From 13-2-20CM-66-19 sp963760225 (GTDB taxonomy: Bacteria > Pseudomonadota > Gammaproteobacteria > Steroidobacterales > Steroidobacteraceae), in the NCBI GenBank assembly GCA_963760225.1, contig CAVXCD010000003.1:1302001-1366000 (forward strand): a stretch of DNA of 64,000 nt. The letters are read 5' to 3'. A program made the translations under genes and the position numbers. Below the pieces are notes generated by a model, which made no database searches, was not told the origin of the DNA, and was given only the letters and a program-made list of their open reading frames with translations. How positions within the stretch are numbered: position 1 is the first letter of the stretch; the number at the start of each line of letters is the position of its first letter. Of the stretch, positions 34,853-43,631 are shown piece by piece.

Positions 34853-35534
34853 GGCCCGGGCCTATGCCCGTGAGCTGTGGCGCGCGGTCGAGGCGCAGCA
34901 CACCGCCTCCACCATGCGCCTGGCGGACTCGCTCGATGAGCAGGCAACGCTCGAGGCGATCCTCGAGGCGAGCAAGCCGCCGCTGCCGCCGGAGGTCGGC
35001 GCGCTGCACTACCTGCTCGCCACGCCATTTCGCTACCGGCCGCAGCTCGGCTCGCGCTTTCGTGCCGCCTTCGATGCCGGTGTCTGGTACGGCGCGGAAC
35101 TCCTGCGCACGGCGCTGGCGGAGAAGAGCTATTGGCGGCTGCGCTTTCTGCTCGATGCGCCCGGCACGCCGGACCTCAAGGCGGTGCCGCACACGCTGTT
35201 TCGTGCCGCGGTGCGCAGCGCCACGGCGCTCGATCTCACCGCGGCGCCGTTCGTGCGGGCGCGCGCTACCTGGACCTCGCGCAGCAGCTACGCCGAGACG
35301 CAGTCCTTTGCGGCGCTGGCGCGCACCGCGCGCGTCGAGATCATCCGCTACGAGTCGGTGCGCGATCCGCAGCACGCCGCCTGCGCAGCGGTGCTCGAGC
35401 CGGCGGCCTTCAGCGCGCCGCGCCCGCGCGGCGCCGAGACCTGGTTCATCGCCGCCGGACGCGAGCGGGTGCGCTGCGCGCGCGAGGCGCGCGGCGGGCC
35501 GACCTGGGAATTCACCAGCGAACAGCTGCTGTAG
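34818..35534 (+). CDS. RES domain toxin (NAD+ phosphorylase family)
   Basis: About 238 residues. The RES domain is seen in LWRAVEAQHTASTMRLADS, HYLLATPFRYRPQLGSRFR (conserved Arg), AGVWYGAELLRTALAEKSYW (conserved Tyr and Glu) and the later SRSSYAETQSFA. RES toxins characterised so far degrade NAD+ by phosphorolysis, so this is the likely activity. The start is uncertain: TTG 34818 gives an N-terminus like relatives and a 35-base overlap with the antitoxin, but there is no obvious ribosome site, suggesting translational coupling. Confidence 0.85.
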   Translation: MTTWTRRALASEARAYARELWRAVEAQHTASTMRLADSLDEQATLEAILEASKPPLPPEVGALHYLLATPFRYRPQLGSRFRAAFDAGVWYGAELLRTALAEKSYWRLRFLLDAPGTPDLKAVPHTLFRAAVRSATALDLTAAPFVRARATWTSRSSYAETQSFAALARTARVEIIRYESVRDPQHAACAAVLEPAAFSAPRPRGAETWFIAAGRERVRCAREARGGPTWEFTSEQLL

Positions 35535-35549
35535 CGAATCAGGCGCGCT

Positions 35550-36197
35550 TCAGCGCCCGGGCGGGCGGGCGCCCTGCGCCGGGGCGACGAGCGCGATCAC
35601 ACCGAAGGCCGGGTGATCGAAGTAGCTGCGCTCGTAGAAGCGCACCCGCCGGCTCTCGTTGATGGTGAACGGCGTGTCGGGGGCGGCGCCCAGGCTCGCC
35701 GGAGGCTGCGCGATGGCATAGCTGAGCGACAGCCCGAGGTGCAGGAACTGCCCGCGCTCGAGGAACACGCTGCCACTCAGGCCCGGGACGCTGATGCCGA
35801 GCTTGTCCAGGGTAAAGCCCGCGCGCGTGCCCCAGGCGCTGGCGGTTTGCGACCAGGCGGCGTGCGCCACCGGCACATAGCTGCCCGAGGCACGCAGGCG
35901 GTTCTCGAGCTCGGTCAGCTGCCAGGCGGAGCTCGGCAGCGCGGCCACGAAGTGCCCGATCTGCGCCGAGTCTGCGCTGGCTTCCGCACCCGCAATGCTG
36001 CGTGCGCCGGCCTCCGCGCTCCACTCCTCCGGGTCCCCGAGCGCCGCGGTGACGCGGAACACGATGATCTCGACGTTGTAGACCGTGCTGCCCGGGCCGG
36101 CGGCGGTCTCCTGCGCGGGCAGCGGCAGCGCGCGTGCACACAGCGCCACGGCGGCGAGGGCGATGAGGGCGCAGTTGCGCGCGTCGCGGTGAGACAT
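35550..36197 (-). CDS. CsiV family exported protein
   Basis: A 215-residue protein with a signal peptide (about residues 1-28, ending PLPAQ) followed by YNVEIIVFRV, the family start, and EEWSAE; a central SGSYVPVAHAAWSQ and a C-terminal EERRVRFYERSYFDHPAFGVI-like region (here ESRRVRFYERSYFDHPAFG). CsiV-type proteins are thought to act at the peptidoglycan or cell wall. The gene is directly upstream of nothing but lies just downstream of mfd, with 10 bases between them on the reverse strand, which is a common association. The start ATG 36197 is chosen because it fits the signal peptide. Confidence 0.8.
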   Translation of the reverse strand: MSHRDARNCALIALAAVALCARALPLPAQETAAGPGSTVYNVEIIVFRVTAALGDPEEWSAEAGARSIAGAEASADSAQIGHFVAALPSSAWQLTELENRLRASGSYVPVAHAAWSQTASAWGTRAGFTLDKLGISVPGLSGSVFLERGQFLHLGLSLSYAIAQPPASLGAAPDTPFTINESRRVRFYERSYFDHPAFGVIALVAPAQGARPPGR

Positions 36198-36207
36198 GCG
36201 GCGCATT

Positions 36208-39200
36208 CTACTGAAGGCGCGCCGGTTCGCCGAGCCGTTGCAGCAGCTGTGCGGCATAGTCGAAGCGCGCGCTCTCGGCCGGCAGCGCGCGCGTCACGCG
36301 CAGCTTCAGCGGCCCGTCGAGGCGGTACTCGCGCTGGCCCTGGCCGATCATGCGCACCAGCGTCGCCGGATCGACGCGCGCGTGCTCCTCGAACAGCACC
36401 GTGCCTCCCTGGGCTCCCAGGTCGAGCCGCCGCACCCCGAGCGCGCGCGCGCGCAGCTTCAGCCGCGCGATGCGCAGCAGGTTATGGGCGGCCGGCGGCA
36501 GCGGCCCGAAGCGATCGACCAACTCGGCGGTGAGCTCATCGAGCGCCGCATCGTCGGCGGCCGCGGCGATGCGCTTGTAGAGCGACAGCCGCACGTGCAC
36601 ATCGCCGACGTAGGCGTCCGGCAGGAAGGCGGGCAGGCGCAGCTCCACCTCGGTGGCCGCGGCGAGCGGCTGCTCGAGCGCCGGCTCGCGCCCCGCCTTG
36701 AGCGCGCTCACCGCGTGCTCGAGCATGTCGAGATACAGCGACAGCCCGACCTCGGTCATCTGGCCGCTCTGCTGCTCGCCGAGCAGCTCGCCGGCGCCGC
36801 GGATCTCCAGGTCGTGCGTCGCCAGCACGAACCCGGCGCCCAGCTCCTCCATCGATTCGATCGCTTCGAGGCGCTTGGCGGCATCGCGCGCCAGCGCCTG
36901 GCGCGGCGGCGCGACCAGGTAGGCGTAGGCGCGGTGGTGCGAGCGCCCGACGCGGCCGCGCAGCTGGTGCAGCTGCGCCAGCCCCATCTGGTCGGCGCGG
37001 TTGATGATGATGGTGTTGGCGGTGGGCACGTCGATGCCGCTCTCGATGATGGTGGTGCACACCAGCACGTTGAAGCGGCGGTGATAGAAATCGACCATCA
37101 GCTGCTCCAGATCGCGCTCGCGCATCTGCCCGTGGCCGATGCGCACGCTCGCCTCCGGCACCAGCACCTGCAGCTCGGCGGCGATCTTGTCGATGGTGCG
37201 CACCTCGTTGTGCACGAAGTAGATCTGGCCGCCGCGGCGCAGTTCGCGCAGCGCCGCCTCGCGCAGCGTCGCTGCGTGCCACTCGATGACGAAGGTCTTG
37301 ATCGCCAGCCGCTCGGCCGGCGGCGTGGTGATCAGCGACAGGTCGCGCAGGCCGCCGAGCGCCATGTTGAGGGTGCGCGGAATGGGCGTGGCGGTCAGGG
37401 TGAGCACGTGCACCTCGGCGCGCAGCGCCTGCAGGCGCTCCTTGTCGCGCACGCCGAAGCGATGTTCCTCGTCGATGATAAGCAGGCCGAGATCCTGGAA
37501 GCGCGCCTGCGCGTGCAGCAGCCGATGCGTGGCGATGACGATGTCCACCTTGCCCTGCTCGAGCCCGGTGAGCACCGCCTGCGTCTCCTTGGCATTGCCG
37601 AAGCGCGACAGCGCTTCGACGCGCACCGGCCAGTCGGCGAAGCGGTCGCGGAAGTTGGTGAGATGCTGCTGCGCCAGCAGCGTCGTGGGTGCGAGCACCG
37701 CGACCTGCTTGCCCGCCTGCACCGCGACGAACGCGGCGCGCATCGCCACCTCGGTCTTGCCGAAGCCGACATCCCCGCACACGATGCGGTCCATGGGCCG
37801 CTCGGCGGCCAGATCGCTGAGCACCTGGCGGATCGTCTGCGCCTGGTCGGCGGTTTCCTCGAACGGGAAGGCGCTGGCGAACGCCTGGTACTCGAGCTCC
37901 GGCAGCGCCAGCGCGAGGCCCGGCTGCGCCTTGCGCCGCGCGTGCAGGTCGAGGAGTTCCGCGGCCACGTCGCGGATCTGCTCGGCGGCGCGCCGCCGCG
38001 CGCGCGCCCACTGGTCGGTGCCGAGCTTGTGCAGCGGCGCGTGCTCCGGCGCTGCCCCGGTGTAGCGGCTCACCAGATGCAGCGCGTGCACCGGGACGTA
38101 GATGCGATCCCCGTCCTGGTATTCGAGCACCAGGAACTCCCCCGGCTGGCCGCCGACCTCCATCGGCATGAGGCCGACGTAGCGGCCGACGCCGTACTCC
38201 TCGTGCACCACCGGCGCGCCGGGGTTGAGGTCCTGCAGGTCGCGCAGGATCGCCTGCGGATCGGTGGCGCGCCGCGCACGGCGCTCCTGGTGCGCGCGTG
38301 CCCCGAACAACTGCGCTTCGGTGATCAGGGCGATCGGCGGGGCGGTGAGGGTGAGGCCCTCGAGGTCCGGGGCCACGGTGAGCGCGAGGCGCGCCGTGCC
38401 GGCAGCGAACGCCGCCCAGCCGTCGATGAGCGCCACCGTTTGGCCGTGGGCGCGCAGCATCTCCTGCAGCACCTCGCGCCGGCCCGCCGAGTCTGCGGCG
38501 AGCAGCACCCGGCCGTGGAACTCACGCAGGAAAGCGGCGAGCGCGGCGAACGGCTGCGCGGCGCGCACGTCGACGCGCAGCTCGCGCGGCGCGGCGGTGG
38601 GGAAGTTGTGCACGTCGGGAGCGCCCTGCAGCTCGAGATCGGCCTTGAAGGCGTCGAGCGTGATGCAAGCGAACGGCGCGAGCCCGGCGGCGAGCTGCTG
38701 CGGGTCGAGAAACAGCTCCGCCGGGGAGAGCAGCGGTCGCTCGATGTCGTGGCGGCGATCCTCGTAGCGCGCGCCGATCTCGCTCCAGGCGCGCGCCAGC
38801 GCACCAGGCAGCGCCGCATCCTGCACGATCACCGCATCCGGCGGCAGGTAGTCGGCGAGCGTCGCGGTGGCTGCGAAGAACAGCGGCTGGTAGAACTCCA
38901 CCCCCGCCGGCGCCAGCCCCTCGCTCACGCCGCGGTAGATGACGCTGCGGGTCGGGTCGCCTTCGAAGCGCGTGCGGAAGCGGCGGCGGAAATCTTTGAC
39001 CGCCTGGGTGTCGAGCGGCACTTCGCGCGCCGGCAGCAGGCGCACGCTCGCCAGCGTGTCGAGGGAGCGCTGCGTGTCCGGATCGAAGCGGCGGATCGCC
39101 TCGATCTCATCGTCGAACAGGTCGATACGCAGCGGCGTGGCCGCGCCCATCGGAAAGACATCGAGGAGCGAGCCGCGCACCGCGAACTCGCCCGGGCTCA

Positions 39201-39675
39201 CCACCTGGCTGACGCTCGCGTAGCCGGCCTCGGCGAGGCGCTGCCGGAACGGCTCGAGTGCCAGCGACTGGCCGGTCGTGAGCTCGAAGGCTCGCCCCTG
39301 CACGTAGCTGTGGGGCGCCAGGCGCTGCATGAGCGTGTCGGCCGCCACGATCAGGCAGCCGTGGCGCACGTGCGGCAGCTCGTAAAGCGTCTGCAGCCGC
39401 TCGGAGATGATGTCCGGGTGCGGCGAGAACAGGTCGTACGGCAGCACTTCCCAGTCGGGCAGCCGCAGCAGCGGCAACGCGTCCCCGGCGAAGAAGCGCA
39501 GCTCCGCCGTGAGGCGCTCGAGCTCACGTGCGCCGTCGGCGATCAGCACGTACAGCCGCCGCTCGGCGGCGGCGGCCTCCGCCAGCGCCAGCGCCGTGGC
39601 ACTGCCGTACAGCTGGTGCCAGCGCACGCGCGGCTGCGCCGCGCCGGGCAGCGGAGGGTGGAGCAGGGAGGTCAT
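36208..39675 (-). CDS. mfd: Transcription-repair coupling factor Mfd
   Basis: Mfd pushes stalled RNA polymerase off damaged DNA and recruits UvrA. The 1155-residue protein is full length: an N-terminal UvrB-like region (DWEVLPYDLFSPHPDIISERL), the RNA-polymerase-interacting domain (GAPVVHEEYGVGRYVGL), the ATPase motor with GDVGFGKTEVAMRAAFVA and the DEEH box (IIDEEHRFGVR), TATPIPRTLNMALGG, and HQLRGRVGRS, then the C-terminal regulatory domain. It is transcribed with the csiV-like gene, probably from a promoter upstream of 39675. Confidence 0.98.
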   Translation of the reverse strand: MTSLLHPPLPGAAQPRVRWHQLYGSATALALAEAAAAERRLYVLIADGARELERLTAELRFFAGDALPLLRLPDWEVLPYDLFSPHPDIISERLQTLYELPHVRHGCLIVAADTLMQRLAPHSYVQGRAFELTTGQSLALEPFRQRLAEAGYASVSQVVSPGEFAVRGSLLDVFPMGAATPLRIDLFDDEIEAIRRFDPDTQRSLDTLASVRLLPAREVPLDTQAVKDFRRRFRTRFEGDPTRSVIYRGVSEGLAPAGVEFYQPLFFAATATLADYLPPDAVIVQDAALPGALARAWSEIGARYEDRRHDIERPLLSPAELFLDPQQLAAGLAPFACITLDAFKADLELQGAPDVHNFPTAAPRELRVDVRAAQPFAALAAFLREFHGRVLLAADSAGRREVLQEMLRAHGQTVALIDGWAAFAAGTARLALTVAPDLEGLTLTAPPIALITEAQLFGARAHQERRARRATDPQAILRDLQDLNPGAPVVHEEYGVGRYVGLMPMEVGGQPGEFLVLEYQDGDRIYVPVHALHLVSRYTGAAPEHAPLHKLGTDQWARARRRAAEQIRDVAAELLDLHARRKAQPGLALALPELEYQAFASAFPFEETADQAQTIRQVLSDLAAERPMDRIVCGDVGFGKTEVAMRAAFVAVQAGKQVAVLAPTTLLAQQHLTNFRDRFADWPVRVEALSRFGNAKETQAVLTGLEQGKVDIVIATHRLLHAQARFQDLGLLIIDEEHRFGVRDKERLQALRAEVHVLTLTATPIPRTLNMALGGLRDLSLITTPPAERLAIKTFVIEWHAATLREAALRELRRGGQIYFVHNEVRTIDKIAAELQVLVPEASVRIGHGQMRERDLEQLMVDFYHRRFNVLVCTTIIESGIDVPTANTIIINRADQMGLAQLHQLRGRVGRSHHRAYAYLVAPPRQALARDAAKRLEAIESMEELGAGFVLATHDLEIRGAGELLGEQQSGQMTEVGLSLYLDMLEHAVSALKAGREPALEQPLAAATEVELRLPAFLPDAYVGDVHVRLSLYKRIAAAADDAALDELTAELVDRFGPLPPAAHNLLRIARLKLRARALGVRRLDLGAQGGTVLFEEHARVDPATLVRMIGQGQREYRLDGPLKLRVTRALPAESARFDYAAQLLQRLGEPARLQ

Positions 39676-39718
39676 CGGTGCCCGGGAGCTTACCCGAGCG
39701 CGCGCGCCGCAGCCGCCT

Positions 39719-40540
39719 TCAGCTCAGGGCCGCAGCCGGTGCGTCGCTCACTTGCAGGCGGCTCGCCAGGGGCACGCAGAAGATGTCGATCGGGTTTGAG
39801 CGGCCGCGCAGCTGCAGCGGCGGCAGCGCCGTCGCGCCGACATCCATGCCGTGCGCATCGAGCGACTGCTTGAGAGTGCCGGAGAACAGCATCTCGCCGG
39901 CGCGCGCCCGCTGGCACAGCCGCGCGGCGATGTTCACGGCATCCCCGATGATGGTGTAGTTCATGTAGGAGGAGGAGCCGATGTTGCCCGCGACCACGTC
40001 CCCCTCGTTGATGCCGATGCCGAGGCCCGCCTCGATCGGATAGCGCTTCTGCCAGGAGCGCGCCAGTTCGCCGAAGCCGTCGAGCATCTCGCGCGCGGCG
40101 CGTACCGCGCGCTGCGCGCTGTCAGCCTGCGCCAGTGGCACGCCGAAGCCGAGCATCAGGCAGTCGCCGGCCATGTGAAACACCGTGCCCTCGTGGCGGA
40201 AGGTGATCTCGGTGAGGAGCGAAAAGTACTCGTTGAGCAGCGGCACCACCGCGGTCGCATCGAGCTGCTCGGAGATGCTGGTGAAACCGCGCAGGTCGGC
40301 GAACAGCACCACCGCGTGCGCGCGCGCATCCGCGGTGGTGAGCAACGTGTCGCGCAGCTGCACATCCTCGAGGATCTTGTCCGCCACGCGCGGGGAGACG
40401 TAGCGACGGAAGGTCTGCCGCAGCATTTCCTCGCGCCGCCGGATTTCGGCCTCCAGCAGGACCGCGGCGCTCTTGCGGCGCAGCGCGCCGGCGCGTACGA
40501 GGGCTTCGATATGCGCCCTGAGGGGCTCGTCGGCCGCCAA
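39719..40540 (-). CDS. Class III adenylate/guanylate cyclase domain protein
   Basis: A 273-residue soluble protein with an N-terminal helix and linker (RRKSAAVLLEAEIRRREEML, then FRRYVSPRVADKILED) and one class III cyclase domain. Metal-binding Asp82 (FADLRGFT) and Asp126 (GDCLML) are present, as are transition-state Asn203 and Arg207 (AVNIAARL). At the purine-specifying Lys position there is His122 (FHMAGD), and Thr196 stands at the second specificity site. So the product (cAMP, cGMP or other) is unclear. The start is TTG 40540. No sensor domain or membrane segment is visible. It is next to mfd but unrelated in function. Confidence 0.85.
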   Translation of the reverse strand: MAADEPLRAHIEALVRAGALRRKSAAVLLEAEIRRREEMLRQTFRRYVSPRVADKILEDVQLRDTLLTTADARAHAVVLFADLRGFTSISEQLDATAVVPLLNEYFSLLTEITFRHEGTVFHMAGDCLMLGFGVPLAQADSAQRAVRAAREMLDGFGELARSWQKRYPIEAGLGIGINEGDVVAGNIGSSSYMNYTIIGDAVNIAARLCQRARAGEMLFSGTLKQSLDAHGMDVGATALPPLQLRGRSNPIDIFCVPLASRLQVSDAPAAALS

Positions 40541-40711
40541 GGTATCCCCAGGAAAATTATTCTGTTAGGCGCGAGACTACCATATCCTCATGAAGTGACG
40601 GCACCTCGCCGGCTTAAGAGGGCTGAGGCCGCTGACGGGCGAGGCCGGCGGCGGGGACAGCGGGCGGGGACGGCGGGCGCCGAGCGGCCCGTGCGCGCGC
40701 GTCGCGCGACT

Positions 40712-40990
40712 TCAGCCCGTGACGACTGCGTCGATGACGCGATCGCGCTCGAACACGACCGCGAAGCCGTTGTAGTCCCAGCGGGTGATCGGCGGCGAGC
40801 CCACGGTCGGATGGCGCGTCACCGGAGCACCGAAGTGCTTCTCCACGTCGGCCATGGTACTGCCGCGCTTGGGGCGCTCGATCTGCGAGTCGCGTACCTG
40901 CACCTGGTCGTTGACCACGATGGTGTCGGCAAGCGCGCTGCTGGTGACTGCGCAGCCGCACAGCAGTGCGGCGAGGATGCGGGTTTGCAT
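40712..40990 (-). CDS. Small exported protein, family of unknown function
   Basis: A 92-residue protein with a signal peptide (about residues 1-21, ending ALA) and a short mature domain: RDSQIERPKRGSTMADVEKH and FGAPVTRHPTVGSPPITRWD. The RGSTMxxVxxxFGxP pattern resembles small gammaproteobacterial periplasmic proteins and the OmlA/SmpA-like repeat, but I cannot assign a function. It faces the lolC-type gene, with 129 bases between starts. An A/T-rich region upstream (about 41000-41110) probably holds both promoters. Confidence 0.65.
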   Translation of the reverse strand: MQTRILAALLCGCAVTSSALADTIVVNDQVQVRDSQIERPKRGSTMADVEKHFGAPVTRHPTVGSPPITRWDYNGFAVVFERDRVIDAVVTG

Positions 40991-41119
40991 ACGACGTTCC
41001 CCTGCGAAAGTGCGGACGACTATAGCACCGCCGGGAATCTGTCAAAACCGCCCATATGGCGCGCGCGCCGAACTGTGACGCAGGTCTGTAAACGCTCCAA
41101 CTATGGTTAAATCGCGCCG

Positions 41120-42379
41120 ATGTTCCATCCCCTGCCGCTCTACATGGGCCTGCGCTACGTGCGCGCGCGCCCGGGCAAGTTCTTCGTCTCCTTCATAACC
41201 TGGGCCTCGCTGGTCGGGGTGTGCGTGGGTGTTGCGGCGCTCATCGTCATCCTGTCGGTGATGAACGGTTTCGAGGCGGAGCTGCGCGAGCGGTTGCTGT
41301 CGCTGAGCGCCCAGGTGCGCATCGGCGTCGCGCCGGCCGCCGCGCCGCAGGCCGCCACTCCGGACTGGGCGCGTGCCGCGCAGCTGGCGCGCGCTACGCC
41401 CGGAGTTGCCGCAGTCGCCCCGTACGTCGAGCTGCAGGCGCTCGCCGTGCGACAGCCGGAAATGCTGGCGGTGCTGTTGCGCGGCATCGATCCGGCCGCC
41501 ACTGCCACCGTGAGCGAGCTGGGGCAGTCGATCACCCAGGGGCGGCTCGAGGACCTCACCCCAGGCTCCGGCCGGGTGATCATCGGCGCGGTGATCGCCG
41601 AGCGGCTCGGGCTCTCCCCGGGAGATCCCCTGACGCTGCTCATTCCCACCGTGGACGCCTCCGGTGCGCCCACGCCGCGGCTGCGCGAGTTCACGGTCGC
41701 CGGCGTGTTCGAGGTCGGTCTGCAGGATCACGACGCCACGCTGGTGTTTGCCCCGCTCGCGGACGTGCGCGCGCTCGCTCCGGCGGACACGCAGGCGCAG
41801 GGGCTGCGCCTGCGCCTGCACGACGTGCTCGCCGCCCCGAGCGTGGCGGCGCGGCTGCGCGCCGTGCTGCCGCCCGCTTTCGAGGTGCGCGACTGGACGC
41901 AGGACAACGCCAACTACTTCCGTGCCATCCGCATTGAGAAGACCATGATGTCGCTGATCCTGCTGCTGATCGTCGCGGTCGCGGCGTTCAACATCGTCGC
42001 CATGCTGGTGATGGTAGTCACCGACAAGCGCACCGACATCGCGATCGTGCGCACCTTCGGCGCCACGCCGCGCAGCGTCATGGGCATCTTCATCACCCAG
42101 GGGCTGGTGATCGGCTGGCTGGGCGTGGCGCTCGGGATAGGGCTGGGGCTGGCGCTGGCGCTGCACGTCGACACCATCGTGCCGTTCCTCGAGCATACCT
42201 TCCGCTTCCAGATCATGGATGCCGATGTCTACTACATCACCGCGATCCCCGCCGAAGTTCACTGGGGCAACATCGCGGTCATCGCCGCGGCCGCGCTGTC
42301 GCTGACCGCGCTCGCCACACTCTATCCGGCGCTGCGCGCGGCGCGCACGGCACCCGCCGAAGCGCTGCGCTACGAGTAG
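41120..42379 (+). CDS. lolC: Lipoprotein-releasing ABC transporter permease, LolC/LolE type (first copy)
   Basis: LolC/LolE proteins release outer-membrane lipoproteins from the inner membrane to LolA. The 419-residue protein has one N-terminal membrane helix (about residues 22-50, ASLVGVCVGVAALIVILSVM, with the motif SVMNGFE), a large periplasmic domain, and three C-terminal helices (SLILLLIVAVAAFNIVAMLV, then two more) ending ALRAARTAPAEALRYE. It is followed four bases later by a paralog and then lolD. Which copy is LolC and which LolE is assigned by position only. Confidence 0.92.
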   Translation: MFHPLPLYMGLRYVRARPGKFFVSFITWASLVGVCVGVAALIVILSVMNGFEAELRERLLSLSAQVRIGVAPAAAPQAATPDWARAAQLARATPGVAAVAPYVELQALAVRQPEMLAVLLRGIDPAATATVSELGQSITQGRLEDLTPGSGRVIIGAVIAERLGLSPGDPLTLLIPTVDASGAPTPRLREFTVAGVFEVGLQDHDATLVFAPLADVRALAPADTQAQGLRLRLHDVLAAPSVAARLRAVLPPAFEVRDWTQDNANYFRAIRIEKTMMSLILLLIVAVAAFNIVAMLVMVVTDKRTDIAIVRTFGATPRSVMGIFITQGLVIGWLGVALGIGLGLALALHVDTIVPFLEHTFRFQIMDADVYYITAIPAEVHWGNIAVIAAAALSLTALATLYPALRAARTAPAEALRYE

Positions 42380-42383
42380 CCGC

Positions 42384-43631
42384 ATGAGCGCCTACGAATG
42401 GCTGATCGGCACGCGCTACCTGCGCTCGACCCACCGGCGCGGTTTCGTCTCGTTCGTCGCGCTGATGTCGGTGTGCGGGCTGATGCTCGGGGTGGCGACG
42501 CTCATCGTGGTGCTGTCGGTCATGAACGGCTTCGAGCGCGAGCTGCGTACCCGCATCCTCGCCGTCACCGCGCACGCCACCCTCACCGGGCTCGACGGCC
42601 CGCTCGCTGACTGGCAGCAGCTGCAGCAGCAGGTGCGCCGCCAGCCCGGCGTGCTGGCGGCGGTGCCGTACGTCGACAGCCAGGCGATGCTCGCCCGCGG
42701 CGCGGCGCTGGCCGGGGCGCAGGTGCGCGGCGTGCTGCCCGCCGAGGAGCGCGCCGCGACCGGCCTGGCGCAGCACATGATCGCCGGCCGCCTGGAGGAC
42801 CTCACGCCCGGCAGCTACCGCATCATCCTCGGCAGCGCGCTGGCGCACGAGCTGAACGCGCGCGTCGGCGATGCGGTGGTCGTCATGGCGCCCGCCGGCA
42901 GCGCCACACCCACCGGGGTAGTGCCGCGCATGCGCCGCTTCCAGGTCGTCGGCCTGTTTCGCTCGGGCATGTACGAGTTCGACCGCGGGCTGGCGCTCAC
43001 GCACCTGGAGGATGCGGCGCGGCTGTTTCGCACCGGCGCGGGGGTCACCGGGCTGCGGCTGGTATTCGCCGATCCGCTGCATGCACCGTCCCTGGTGCGG
43101 CGCGTGGCGCTCTCGCTCGGCGGGCCGGGCTACTACGTCTCCGACTGGACGCAGGATCATGCCAACTTCTTCCGTTCCATCGAGATCACCAAGTCGATGA
43201 TGTTCGTTATCCTGCTGATGCTGGTGGCGGTGGCGGCCTTCAACATCGTCGCCACCCTCGTCATGATCGTGAAGGAGAAGCAGACCGATATCGCCATCCT
43301 GCGTACGCTGGGCGCTGCGCCGCTGAGCGTGCTGCTGATTTTTGCCGTGCAGGGGGTGCTGATCGGGCTCGCCGGCACGCTCGCCGGAGCGGCGCTCGGC
43401 GGCGTGCTCGCCGCCAACCTCGAGACGCTGGTGGCGGGGCTCGAGCACCTGCTCGGCACGCAGTTCCTCGACGCGCGCGTCTATTACATGAGCGACCTGC
43501 CCGCGTACGTCGAGGCGGCGGACGTCGCCAGGGTGTGCACAGTGGCGTTCCTGCTGTGCGTGCTGGCTACCATCTACCCGGCCTGGCGCGCAGCGCGCAC
43601 GGCGCCGGCGGAGGCTCTGCGGCATGAGTGA
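42384..43631 (+). CDS. lolE: Lipoprotein-releasing ABC transporter permease, LolC/LolE type (second copy)
   Basis: This 415-residue paralog of the gene before it shows the same plan: YLRSTHRRGFVSFVALMSVC then SVMNGFERELRTRIL, a periplasmic domain with DLTPGSYRIILGSALAHELN, and the C-terminal helices with MLVAVAAFNIVATLVMIVKE and PAWRAARTAPAEALRHE. The two probably form the LolCE heterodimer. Its last 8 bases overlap lolD, so the three genes are one operon. In E. coli the order is C-D-E; here both membrane genes come first. Confidence 0.9.
   Translation: MSAYEWLIGTRYLRSTHRRGFVSFVALMSVCGLMLGVATLIVVLSVMNGFERELRTRILAVTAHATLTGLDGPLADWQQLQQQVRRQPGVLAAVPYVDSQAMLARGAALAGAQVRGVLPAEERAATGLAQHMIAGRLEDLTPGSYRIILGSALAHELNARVGDAVVVMAPAGSATPTGVVPRMRRFQVVGLFRSGMYEFDRGLALTHLEDAARLFRTGAGVTGLRLVFADPLHAPSLVRRVALSLGGPGYYVSDWTQDHANFFRSIEITKSMMFVILLMLVAVAAFNIVATLVMIVKEKQTDIAILRTLGAAPLSVLLIFAVQGVLIGLAGTLAGAALGGVLAANLETLVAGLEHLLGTQFLDARVYYMSDLPAYVEAADVARVCTVAFLLCVLATIYPAWRAARTAPAEALRHE

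Noticed and set aside
36196..39873. 1225-codon forward frame opposite mfd
   Set aside because: It is the antisense shadow of mfd, which has every expected motif on the reverse strand.
40600..40711. GC-rich inverted sequence CCTCGCC/GGCGAGG as a terminator
   Set aside because: The loop is long and there is no T tract on either strand.
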